Assembly (NCBI GenBank): GCA_913056175.1
Contig: CAJXLM010000006.1
Span: forward strand, 24,172 to 88,171
Direction: 5' to 3'
Length of the DNA stretch: 64,000 nt
Origin: an uncultured Opitutia bacterium
GTDB lineage: Bacteria; Verrucomicrobiota; Verrucomicrobiia; Opitutales; Puniceicoccaceae
Shown: positions 43,345 to 50,997 of the stretch, piece after piece
How positions within the stretch are numbered: position 1 is the first letter of the stretch
How the letters are laid out: every line of letters starts with the position of its first letter
Notes under the pieces: model-generated
Database searches by the model: none
What the model saw: the letters and a program-made list of their open reading frames with translations, nothing else
Told to the model about the DNA's origin: nothing
Program-made: the position numbers and the translations under genes

Positions 43345-44828
43345 CCTGGCCCCCTCGCCGGCTCCCTCGCCTTCGGTTGGCGAGCCGATGCGGACCCCCC
43401 GGCAGGATGCGATGCCTGTCCCCGTGGCCCGCGCTCCTCGCGGTGATCGTGTTGGCCAGCGGGTGTGCGACCTACCACCAGAAATCGGCCGGCCTGCGAA
43501 AGAGCTGGGAAGAGGGGCGGTGGCAGGATGCGGCCCTCCTCGGAAGCGTCCTCGAAGAGGAGAACGCCGACGGGAAGGACGCCATCCTCTTCGGCCTTGA
43601 GCAGGGAACCGTCCTGCGGGCCACCGGCGACTACGCGGGCAGCCAGGAAGTCTTCGAGCGCACCTACGAGCGGATTCAGGCGCAGCAAACCGAGGCCGAC
43701 GTCCGCATTTCCCAGGAGTCGGCCTCCCTCTTCCTCAACCCGGGGGAGACCGAGTACCGGGCCCGCACCTACGACCGGATCATGCTGCACACTTATGAAG
43801 CGCTGAACGCGATCGCCCTCGGGGATCCGCCCCGCGCTCGCGTGGCCCTCAACCGCGCCCTCCAGGCCCAGCGCGACGCTGTTGCCGCCAATGCCCGTCG
43901 GCTGGAGGAAGAGCAGGAAGAGCTGAGGGCGGTCCGCGAGGAAACCGGCACGGACAGCGTCCAGCTCGACCAGACGCTGACGAGCCCCCAGGTGCGCAAC
44001 GAACTCGACCGCATCTACGCCCCCGTCCGCGACCTCCGGCCCTACGCGCCGTACGTGAACCCCTTCACCGTCTTTCTCGACGGCGTCTTTTTCCTCCGCC
44101 AGGCCACCGATGCCTCCGACCTTGAGCGCGCCCGCAAGAGCCTCGAGCGGGTAACCGGCCTCGTGCCGGAAAGCCCCTGGTTGCGCCGGGAACTCGCGCG
44201 GGCGGAGCGACGGATCGCAGGCGAGGCCTTGGCCCCCTCCGTCCTCGTCCTTCTCGAAACCGGGGAACCTCCCCGCCGGGAGGCCGAGCGTCTCGACCTT
44301 CCCCTTTTTGTGTTTGGCGTGCAGGAGGTGCCCTATGTCGGCATCGCCTTTCCCGTCCTGCGGTTTTCGCCCAACAATCCCGGCCCACTCACCATCCGGG
44401 CCGGCAACCAGTCAGCCCGCACCGAGACCATCGCCAACCTCGACCGCATCATCGGGACCGAGTTCGAGGACCGACAGCCCCTCGTCGTCCGCAAGGCGAT
44501 TCTCTCCGCCGCCAGTAAGGCCCTCGTCACCTACCTCGCCCGGGAGCAGTTCAAGGACGGCTCCACCGCCCAAGCCCTCGTCGACCTCGCGGGCATCCTC
44601 TACCAGGCCTCCACCAACCAGCCCGACCTGCGCAGCTGGTCGACCCTTCCCCGGGAAATCCAGGGCATGCGGGTGGACCGGCCGGAGAGCGGGCAGCTCA
44701 CCCTGAGCCTCGACGGGTGGAGCGAAGCCATTGCCATTTCCGCACCGCCCGGTATGCTCACGATCGTGCATGTGCGCATCGTGAACCGGCGCACCCCGCC
44801 CGTTGTCCACCAGTACGCCCTCCCATGA
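43341..44828 (+). CDS. COG3014-like outer-membrane lipoprotein
   Basis: 495 residues. The lipobox LASGC follows a hydrophobic stretch near residues 29-43. The helical TPR-like body (LLGSVLEEENADGKDAILFG, VFERTYERIQ, YDRIMLHTYEALNAIALGD, ARVALNRALQAQ) and a second domain (YVNPFTVFLDGVFFLRQ, SWSTLPREIQGMRVDRPESG) match COG3014. The role is unknown but it is strongly linked to LpoB. ATG 43341 overlaps the previous stop. ATG 43407 (MRCLSPWPALLAVIVLASGC) gives a cleaner lipoprotein signal, and a degenerate REP-like copy overlies exactly this point. Confidence 0.82.
   Translation: MTWPPRRLPRLRLASRCGPPGRMRCLSPWPALLAVIVLASGCATYHQKSAGLRKSWEEGRWQDAALLGSVLEEENADGKDAILFGLEQGTVLRATGDYAGSQEVFERTYERIQAQQTEADVRISQESASLFLNPGETEYRARTYDRIMLHTYEALNAIALGDPPRARVALNRALQAQRDAVAANARRLEEEQEELRAVREETGTDSVQLDQTLTSPQVRNELDRIYAPVRDLRPYAPYVNPFTVFLDGVFFLRQATDASDLERARKSLERVTGLVPESPWLRRELARAERRIAGEALAPSVLVLLETGEPPRREAERLDLPLFVFGVQEVPYVGIAFPVLRFSPNNPGPLTIRAGNQSARTETIANLDRIIGTEFEDRQPLVVRKAILSAASKALVTYLAREQFKDGSTAQALVDLAGILYQASTNQPDLRSWSTLPREIQGMRVDRPESGQLTLSLDGWSEAIAISAPPGMLTIVHVRIVNRRTPPVVHQYALP
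43405..43423 (-). repeat. Degenerate REP-like copy at the start of the COG3014-like gene
   Basis: On the minus strand GGGGACAGGCATCGCATCC, two mismatches from the 32229 copy over 19 nt. It includes the alternative ATG start at 43407. Confidence 0.55.
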
Positions 44829-45241
44829 AGCTTCCCGCCCCCCTCCTCTCCCTCTTCGCGGCCACGCTCCTCCTCGCCGGCTGCAATTCCCCCGTCAACA
44901 CCATCGGACCCGCCGCGCCGGAGGCCGTCCCCCTCACCGTGGAGAGTCGGATCCAGGTCTTTGACGAGAAACTCAACCTCCGCCTCTCCCTCGTGCAGGT
45001 GGCCGAGGCCGAGAGCAACGGCTTCCGGCAAGTCCAGGTGACCCTCGCCAACCGACAGGTTCGCCCGCAGGAATTTGCCTACCAGTTCGAGTGGATCCGG
45101 GCCAATGGCATGGCCATTCAAGACCCGGCCCCCGTCTGGAGGGGCGCCCGCATTCAGGGCGGGGAAACCATCGAGCTGCAGTCCACCGCTCCCCGTCCCG
45201 ACGCCGTTGACTTCCGGCTGAAACTTCGCGAAACCCGCTGA
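44825..45241 (+). CDS. YcfL-like (DUF1425) lipoprotein
   Basis: 138 residues, signal peptide with lipobox LLLAGC. The DUF1425 pattern is visible: VQVAEAESNGFRQVQVTLANR, FAYQFEWIRANGMAIQDPAPVW and GGETIELQSTAPRPDAVDFR. In other Gram-negatives this family (YcfL) lies beside LpoB, whose partner is a class A penicillin-binding protein, and is thought to sit in the outer membrane facing the periplasm. It is translationally coupled (ATGA at 44825) to the COG3014-like gene and followed 11 nt later by lpoB. Confidence 0.83.
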   Translation: MKLPAPLLSLFAATLLLAGCNSPVNTIGPAAPEAVPLTVESRIQVFDEKLNLRLSLVQVAEAESNGFRQVQVTLANRQVRPQEFAYQFEWIRANGMAIQDPAPVWRGARIQGGETIELQSTAPRPDAVDFRLKLRETR

Positions 45242-45252
45242 GCCCTCCCCCC

Positions 45253-45849
45253 ATGAACAAAGTCCTCCCCCTCCTCTCTCTCAGTGCCCTCCTCGCCTTC
45301 CTCGCCGGCTGTGGCGGGCAGGCCCGCTATGTGGAGACGACCGGCACCGAAACCATCATCAGCGTCGAGCAGATCAACATCCAGGACTGGATTCAGGCAG
45401 CCGATGACATGACCCAGAACCTCCTCGCCAGCGGCGTTCTCCAGCGCACCGAGCAACAGCCCCCGGTCCTTGTGGTCAGCCGCATCGTCAACAACACCTC
45501 CGAGGTCGTCGACACCAACCTCCTCACCAAGCGGATCCGGGTCGCCCTCAACCAGAGCGGCCAGGCGCTCACCCAGACCACCGCGACCACCCAGGGCTTT
45601 ACCGAGGACCAAACCGCCCGGGAGATGGGAGAGCTGGAGGCCATGCGCGATCCGGAGGCCGCCGCCCAGGCCCGGCCCGACTTCTCCCTCTCCGGCCGCC
45701 TCATCGAAACCACGGCAAAGGCCGGCAAGACCCGCCAGGCAACCTACACCTTCCAGCTTTCCCTCACCCAGATCTCCACGGGCCTCGCCCTGTGGGAGGA
45801 CCAGGTCGACATCACGAAACAGGGGAAGCGACCGGCCGTCGGCTGGTAG
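45253..45849 (+). CDS. lpoB: Penicillin-binding protein activator LpoB-like lipoprotein
   Basis: 198 residues. Lipobox FLAGC ends the signal peptide. The conserved body has VQINIQDWIQAADDMTQNLLAS-like content in two parts, VLVVSRIVNNTSEVVDTNLL and LTKRIRVALNQ, plus the DFSLSGRLIETTAKAG strand and TGLALWEDQVDITKQGKR at the end, characteristic of LpoB. In E. coli LpoB spans the periplasm from the outer membrane and stimulates PBP1B; that partner is not in the window. The linker after the lipid Cys is short here. It is the last gene of the five-gene envelope operon; the Brp/Blh-like gene approaches from the other strand, ending 125 nt away. Confidence 0.88.
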   Translation: MNKVLPLLSLSALLAFLAGCGGQARYVETTGTETIISVEQINIQDWIQAADDMTQNLLASGVLQRTEQQPPVLVVSRIVNNTSEVVDTNLLTKRIRVALNQSGQALTQTTATTQGFTEDQTAREMGELEAMRDPEAAAQARPDFSLSGRLIETTAKAGKTRQATYTFQLSLTQISTGLALWEDQVDITKQGKRPAVGW

Positions 45850-45974
45850 GCGGCAACACACCCGGGCGGCCAGCCTTCCGCCGGAGGGCACCCGCTCCGC
45901 CGCACCGCCGTCGAAACAGGTCCATCGCGTCCGGCGGTACTGCCTCCGGGCCCGGCCCCGTGTCAGGCCCCGCG

Positions 45975-47462
45975 TCAGGCCCGCCGGACGGGTCCGGAGG
46001 CGCGGGACTCGTGGGAAAGGACGCTCGACCAGATCCCCCCCTCCCGGTCGAGCCACTCACCAATGACCACATGGGGAAGGGCGACAATGCTGATGAACAC
46101 CGTCCAGAACGCCACTCCCACCATCAGCCACGGCAAACCCGAAGGAAGGTGGGGAAGGACCAGCCACAGACCCACCGCCAGCACCAGCGTCACTCCCGCC
46201 CCCACCATCATTGCCGCCCAGGCGTACAGGGCCGCCCGCCCCGGATCCCTCCCCGCCACTCCAGCCCCCCGCGCCCGGCCGCCTTCCCCGGCCGCACCCC
46301 GGCCCGCCGCCCTCGCCTGACCACTCCCCACCCAGGGGACCCGGGTCGGGACGGTCTGCCAGAACGTTGATGGGCTGGAGTCTTCTGGTAATTTCCCTTT
46401 CCCCGCCAACTCCTCTTCCCCCGGGAAAAGGAAGGACTGCCCAGCGGGGGTGGCAATGTCTGTCCCCGCATCCGTGGATTGCCGGGCAGACGTCGGAGCC
46501 TTGCCCACCCCTCTGGGGAACCGCTCCCCGTAGCCGGCGGGATCCATGTCTGTCCCCGCCAGCCGCGGCCCGGGGAGGGTTGCCGCAGGGGCGTCGGTGA
46601 GTCGGGTTGCTGCCGGGGGCGGGCCGTCGGGCGGGGCGGGGAGTTTGGTGGGGGTGGCGGCGAGGGAACGGGCGATCTGGCGGGCCGAGTACCAGAGGGG
46701 GAAGTAGAGGCCAACGGCGAGGACGACGGGAACGGTGGTGAAGAAGAGGACGAGGAGGCCGGTGTCGAGGGCATCATGCTTCCAGGCCCGGCGGACGCGG
46801 GCGGGTCCCCGGCGGGCGCGGGTCGCCCCGCGGAGCAGGTGGGCGGCGATCAGGGCGAAGGCGAGCCCCCCGAGCCAGGGGCGGGCGGCGAGCAGGATCC
46901 CGTCGAGCGGGCCGAGGGCTCCCGGGGCGAAGAGGTCGACCATGAGGCCGCTGTAGAAGCGGAAGTCGCCCGGAAAGAAGAGAATCGGCAGGAGCATGAT
47001 GGGTACCCCGCGGGCCACCCCGGCCAGCAGACGGGAGCCGCGACCGGGGAGGTGGGCGTCGCCGGTGCAGGCCTCCATCACCTTGAGATCGGCCCCACCG
47101 CCCTTGGCCATGGCCACAGCCAGGGCGAGCGCGAGCCCGCCGACCGGGAAGCTCAAGAAGAAAAGGGCAAAAAGGCCGATCAGGAGCAGGAAGGCCGCGA
47201 GATAGCCAAACGTGAACCGGGTCCGGCGGGCCTGCAGGTTCAAGTAGTGCTCGAAGCCTCCGTGCGGCAGGTTCAGGGCGACCATCCCGAAGAGGTAGAC
47301 GCCCGCCTGCACGGTCATCCCCACCCGGATCCCGGTGATCGCAAAGAGGAGGAAAAGCAGGCTCAGGCCGAGCAGGAGCATCCGCGAGGTCGCCAGCCAG
47401 AGCCGTCCTGCCCGGGCCGCTGAGGCGACCGGAGCGTCCATTCGCAGGGCTATACTTGACAT
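45975..47462 (-). CDS. Brp/Blh family membrane protein with altered metal-ligand positions
   Basis: 495 residues, polytopic. Residues line up with the beta-carotene 15,15'-dioxygenase family (Brp/Blh). NLPHGGFEH (His67) matches the first iron-ligand motif, and ALPHVVIGEW (about 461-470) the last conserved block. However AMAKGGGAD (Lys120) replaces HFGxAD, and YFPLWYSARQ (Tyr258, Gln262) replaces YFxxxHSxRH. Three of the four iron ligands described for Blh are therefore changed. Retinal synthesis is doubtful. A Pro/Gly-rich loop of about 140 residues (about 268-408), absent from Blh, interrupts the helices and contains two REP-like copies. ATG 47462 is used; ATG 47441 is equally possible. It is divergent from crtI copy 2. 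Confidence 0.75.
   Translation of the reverse strand: MSSIALRMDAPVASAARAGRLWLATSRMLLLGLSLLFLLFAITGIRVGMTVQAGVYLFGMVALNLPHGGFEHYLNLQARRTRFTFGYLAAFLLLIGLFALFFLSFPVGGLALALAVAMAKGGGADLKVMEACTGDAHLPGRGSRLLAGVARGVPIMLLPILFFPGDFRFYSGLMVDLFAPGALGPLDGILLAARPWLGGLAFALIAAHLLRGATRARRGPARVRRAWKHDALDTGLLVLFFTTVPVVLAVGLYFPLWYSARQIARSLAATPTKLPAPPDGPPPAATRLTDAPAATLPGPRLAGTDMDPAGYGERFPRGVGKAPTSARQSTDAGTDIATPAGQSFLFPGEEELAGKGKLPEDSSPSTFWQTVPTRVPWVGSGQARAAGRGAAGEGGRARGAGVAGRDPGRAALYAWAAMMVGAGVTLVLAVGLWLVLPHLPSGLPWLMVGVAFWTVFISIVALPHVVIGEWLDREGGIWSSVLSHESRASGPVRRA
46452..46468 (-). repeat. REP-like copy inside the Brp/Blh-like gene (a)
   Basis: On the minus strand GCGGGGACAGACATTGC, flanked by GCGGGG and CCCCGC arms. 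Translated in frame as Gly-Thr-Asp-Ile-Ala. A weaker fragment in the opposite orientation, GGGCAGACGTCGGAGCC, lies at 46484-46500. Confidence 0.7.
46544..46560 (-). repeat. REP-like copy inside the Brp/Blh-like gene (b)
   Basis: On the minus strand GGCGGGGACAGACATGG followed by ATCCC. It can fold as GGGA/TCCC and is translated in frame as Gly-Thr-Asp-Met-Asp. Confidence 0.7.
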
Positions 47463-47595
47463 GACTGTCCAATAAAGGAGACTGGCAGCCGCGTCAATCG
47501 CACCCGGCGGGGAGGCGTTGCTGCGGGCTCGCCATTCCGTCCGGACCGCGTCCGCGTCTCCCCTTCCCCGCGTTCCTCCGATCCCCCCTCCTTCC

Positions 47596-49140
47596 ATGGA
47601 CACCCAAGCATCGCCCCGCCCTTCCGTGTTCCCGAGCCCGGCGGTCCCTTCGCCCACCGGGCGGGCCGTGGTGATCGGGGCGGGTCTTGCCGGCCTCGCC
47701 AGCGCCATCCGGCTCGTCGCGCGCGGGTATGAAGTGACCGTCCTTGAGCGCGGTCCCGAACCCGGGGGTCGGGCCTGGCAGCGGGAGGTCAACGGATTCG
47801 TGCACGACGGGGGCCCGACCGTACTGACGGCACCCTTTCTCGTCGACGAGCTCTTCGGGCTCCTCGGGAGGAACCGCGAGGACTTCCTGTCCTTCCTGCC
47901 CGTGGAGCCGTGGTACCGTTTCCTCTTCGCGGAGGGCGGCACCTTCGACTACGGACCCGCGGAGACCCTTGCCCCGCAGTGGGAGCGCTTCGAGGGCCGG
48001 CCCGGGGAAAGCTACCCCCGCTTCCGGGAGCATGCGCGGGCACTCTTCGAGGCCGGTTTCACCCAGCTGGCCGACCGCCCCTTCGACCGCGCGGCCACCA
48101 TGGCCGCGCAGGTTCCCCAGCTCCTCCGGCTGGGTGCCTACCGCAGTGCCTACCGCGCTACCGGGGACTATTTCCGGGATCCCCGGTTGCGGCTCGCCTT
48201 CAGCCTGCCCGCGCTCCTGCTCGGCGGGGATCCGCACCGGGTCTCCAGCATCTACCTCATGATTCACGAGCTGGAGCAACGCTACGGCGTCTGGTACCCG
48301 CAGGGCGGGATGGGGGCGCTCGTGCGGTCCCTCGCGGACCTGCTCAAGGGAACGGGCCGGGCGGAGTGCCGCTACGGGGAGACCGTCCTCGGCCTGGAAA
48401 CCGGAGCCCACGACCGCGTGCGGGCCGTGCGCACCGCGGACGGCGGCCGCCGGTCCGCGGATCTGGTCGTCTACAACGGGGATCCCGTCCACCTCTACCG
48501 CGACCTCCTCCCGCATGCCTCGCGATCGTTGGCGGAGAAGCTGCGGGCGCGGAGCGGGCAGCATTCCTTTGGCCTGTACATCGTCTATTTCGGCCTGCGC
48601 CGGGAGTTTCCCGAAGTGGCCCAGCACACGATCCTCGTCGACCGTGACGAGCGGTCCTCCCTGCGGACGATCTGCCGGGGCGCGGGCATCTCGGAGCGGC
48701 TGCACCTGTACCTGCACCGGGCCTCGGCCACCGACCCGGAGATGGCCCCGGCGGGCGGCGACAGCTTCTACTGCCTCTGCCCCGTGCCGAACCTCGGGCG
48801 CACCCCCCTCGAATGGGAGGTGGAGGGTCCGCGGCTGCAGGAGAGGATTCTCGATCGTCTTGAGGAAACCGTGCTCCCCGGGCTGCGGGGCTCACTCGAT
48901 CACTGCTTCGCGGTGGACCCGCGCGATTTCGAGGACCGGCTCCTCGCCTTCCGCGGGGCCGGCTTCGGGCTGGCTCCCCTCCTCCACCAGTCGGCCTACT
49001 TCCGTTTCCACAACCGAGCGGACCGTCCGGCCAACCTCTTCCTCGCGGGGGCCGGAGTGCACCCCGGCGCCGGGGTCCCCGGAGTACTCAGTTCCGCCCG
49101 GGCGCTCGAGCGACTCCTGCCTCAGGACTCGCCGTCGTAG
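47596..49140 (+). CDS. Phytoene desaturase family oxidoreductase (CrtI/CrtD-type), copy 2
   Basis: 514 residues. A 20-residue Pro-rich leader precedes the FAD motif AVVIGAGLAGLASAIRL and GYEVTVLERGPEPGGRAW. The C-terminal signature is LFLAGAGVHPGAGVPGVLSS. Core pieces FVHDGGPTVLTAPFLVDELF and YGVWYPQGGMGALVRSL confirm the family. It differs clearly from copy 1 at 39.6 kb, so the two probably perform different steps (desaturation, 3,4-desaturation or terminal oxidation); I cannot assign which. It shares a 133-nt divergent promoter region with the Brp/Blh-like gene. Its 3' end overlaps the convergent UDP-sugar pyrophosphorylase gene by 19 nt. Confidence 0.88.
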   Translation: MDTQASPRPSVFPSPAVPSPTGRAVVIGAGLAGLASAIRLVARGYEVTVLERGPEPGGRAWQREVNGFVHDGGPTVLTAPFLVDELFGLLGRNREDFLSFLPVEPWYRFLFAEGGTFDYGPAETLAPQWERFEGRPGESYPRFREHARALFEAGFTQLADRPFDRAATMAAQVPQLLRLGAYRSAYRATGDYFRDPRLRLAFSLPALLLGGDPHRVSSIYLMIHELEQRYGVWYPQGGMGALVRSLADLLKGTGRAECRYGETVLGLETGAHDRVRAVRTADGGRRSADLVVYNGDPVHLYRDLLPHASRSLAEKLRARSGQHSFGLYIVYFGLRREFPEVAQHTILVDRDERSSLRTICRGAGISERLHLYLHRASATDPEMAPAGGDSFYCLCPVPNLGRTPLEWEVEGPRLQERILDRLEETVLPGLRGSLDHCFAVDPRDFEDRLLAFRGAGFGLAPLLHQSAYFRFHNRADRPANLFLAGAGVHPGAGVPGVLSSARALERLLPQDSPS

Positions 49141-50546
49141 ACCGTGCCCTCCGCCGGGGAGGGAAGGTGGTGGTTGGCGGGCCGGGCGAGGAAGGCGTGC
49201 TCGTCGAAGCCGCGGAGCGGGGAAATCTCGAAATTGACCGTGGGCAGACCTTCCGCGCCGAGGGGGACGCCCGTCCCGGCCGCCCGCAACCAGCGGGTGT
49301 ACTGGCGGAGGAGATCCTCGCGGGCCGTCCGCGGGGAGTCGCGGCCCTCGGCATTCTTGACCGGGCTGAAGTTCTCGGCGCGGGAAGTCTCGAGAAGCAG
49401 CGGATTCCGCGCCCGCGGGAGCGCGTCGAACACGAACATCTCGAACTTGATCCCATTCGGCTCCTCCGGGGTCACCGTGCGCCCCTCCTCGTCCACCACC
49501 CCGATCCTCTTGACCGCGCGGTGCACCGGAAGATCGCCGCCCTTCGCTCCCATGCGTTCCACGAAGGCGCGGTCGAGCACGTGGATGGCGATGTTCGCGG
49601 CGCGGAAGCGGAGGCTGCCGTCCGGATCGCGCAGCCGCATCCACTCCTCGGGCAGGTCGCTGTACTCCAGCACACGGAGGTGGTCCCCCTGGCGGACGAA
49701 GATGCCGACCTTTTCCTCCGGGTCCGTCTTCGCGACCATCTTCGAGGACATCTCCGAGCCCCCGAGGAGGTGGAAACCGAGAAAGGCCGGGTCCATCGTG
49801 TTCTCGAGCGGGTTGTCGACCTGAAAGTAGGAAATGGTGTCGATCCCCCGCTCCGCCATGGCGGCGGTCGCCCCGCTCCGCAGGAGGGCCCGCAGGGAAC
49901 CCCCGTGCCCGTCCGGGCTGAGGGCCAGCGAGGAGGGGGATTCGAGGAGGAGCTTCCCGTCCGGGTCCACTGCCGGGAGCATCCCCTGGGGAAAGAAGTG
50001 CACATCGCCGGATCCGAGGCCGAAGAACCCGTTCTCCTCGAAGAAAGCGACCGTGGCCGCGTGGTTGGCCGGGCTCGTCATAATCCACCAGGGGAGCTCG
50101 GTACCATAGGTCTCGCGAGCCGAGAGGATTTTCTCGGCAAAGACCTGGAAGAGCGAGGCCCGGCGAACCGGAGTCAGCGGAAAGGTACCCTTCGGCCCGT
50201 CGAAGCCGAGACGGGTTCCCTGCCCCCCGGCCACCGTGAAGGCGGCCACCCGCCCGGCGCGGAGGGCCTCCTCGCCGGCGGCCCGGGCCTCCCTCCAGCC
50301 CTGCTCATCGCCCCCGTGGCCCGGCAGGGCCGTGAAGGTGGGTGGCTCCACCGCGGAGAGGTCTTCCGCGGCGGAAGGCTCGGAAAGCACGAGCGTCTCC
50401 ACAAGGGAGCGGAGCTCGTCGAGATCGACCGCCTCGAGCTGTCCCCGGAGGCACTCGCGGCCCGCTCCATCCAGTTCCTCCCAAAACCGGAAGACATGCT
50501 CCTGACCTGCCTCGGCGAACTCCCTGCGAAGGTCTGCTACGTCCAT
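49122..50546 (-). CDS. UTP--sugar-1-phosphate uridylyltransferase (eukaryotic-type UDPGP/UAP family)
   Basis: 474 residues of the UDPGP family, which forms UDP-GlcNAc or UDP-glucose from UTP and the sugar 1-phosphate. The nucleotide-binding AFTVAGGQGTRLGFDGPKG is complete. Further family motifs are TSPANHAATVAFFEENGFFG, FPQGMLPAVDPDGKLLL, PNGIKFEMFVFDALP and ENFSPVKNAEGRDSP. This resembles eukaryotic UAP1 rather than bacterial GlmU or GalU. The likely product is UDP-GlcNAc, but UDP-glucose or others are possible. ATG 50546 is preferred to the TTG 9 nt upstream. It follows ftsB and overlaps crtI copy 2 tail-to-tail. Confidence 0.9.
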   Translation of the reverse strand: MDVADLRREFAEAGQEHVFRFWEELDGAGRECLRGQLEAVDLDELRSLVETLVLSEPSAAEDLSAVEPPTFTALPGHGGDEQGWREARAAGEEALRAGRVAAFTVAGGQGTRLGFDGPKGTFPLTPVRRASLFQVFAEKILSARETYGTELPWWIMTSPANHAATVAFFEENGFFGLGSGDVHFFPQGMLPAVDPDGKLLLESPSSLALSPDGHGGSLRALLRSGATAAMAERGIDTISYFQVDNPLENTMDPAFLGFHLLGGSEMSSKMVAKTDPEEKVGIFVRQGDHLRVLEYSDLPEEWMRLRDPDGSLRFRAANIAIHVLDRAFVERMGAKGGDLPVHRAVKRIGVVDEEGRTVTPEEPNGIKFEMFVFDALPRARNPLLLETSRAENFSPVKNAEGRDSPRTAREDLLRQYTRWLRAAGTGVPLGAEGLPTVNFEISPLRGFDEHAFLARPANHHLPSPAEGTVYDGES

Positions 50547-50633
50547 GCGCCCCAAGTTGGTTCGCCCGCGCCGGTGGATCGAGAGGAAAACACGGAAGGG
50601 GCGCCGCCCTCCGGCGACCGGCCCCGCTCCCTC

Positions 50634-50921
50634 CTATTCCTCCCCCGATTCCTCGAAGCGGAAGAGCAGCTCCTCGTCCCGCACATAGCCCAAGCGGTCC
50701 CGCACGACCGCCTCGAGGAAAGCCGGATCATTCAACAGGCGGCGGTGGTACTCCTGCTGCCTCGCGAACTCAGTCCGCTGGGCGGAGATGCGCTCCACCA
50801 ACTGGACCTCCCGCTCCCGGAACTGCTGGAACTCCTGGAAACGGCGCCACCCGGCGACAAACAGGAACACCGTCACCGCGACAATCGCCGCGAGCAGGAA
50901 ACCCCGCAGAACCCACTCCAT
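50634..50921 (-). CDS. FtsB/DivIC-type cell-division protein
   Basis: 95 residues: a short cytoplasmic start, one membrane helix (FLLAAIVAVTVFLFVAGW, about 8-25), then a periplasmic coiled coil (FQEFQQFREREVQLVERISAQ) and the small C-terminal motif DPAFLEAVVRDRLGYVRDEE, which matches the family's conserved ERxARxxLGxxxPGE-type end. FtsB/DivIC proteins scaffold the divisome with FtsL and FtsQ. Upstream (76 nt) is the secreted nuclease-like gene and downstream (87 nt) the pyrophosphorylase gene. The start ATG 50921 is set by helix position; the frame stays open upstream. Confidence 0.85.
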   Translation of the reverse strand: MEWVLRGFLLAAIVAVTVFLFVAGWRRFQEFQQFREREVQLVERISAQRTEFARQQEYHRRLLNDPAFLEAVVRDRLGYVRDEELLFRFEESGEE

Positions 50922-50997
50922 CCTTGGCACGCGCTCGTTCCTAATCGGCGAGGCCTGCCGGACCAAGGGGAAAAGGCGGCGCACCGTGGCCCTTTCC

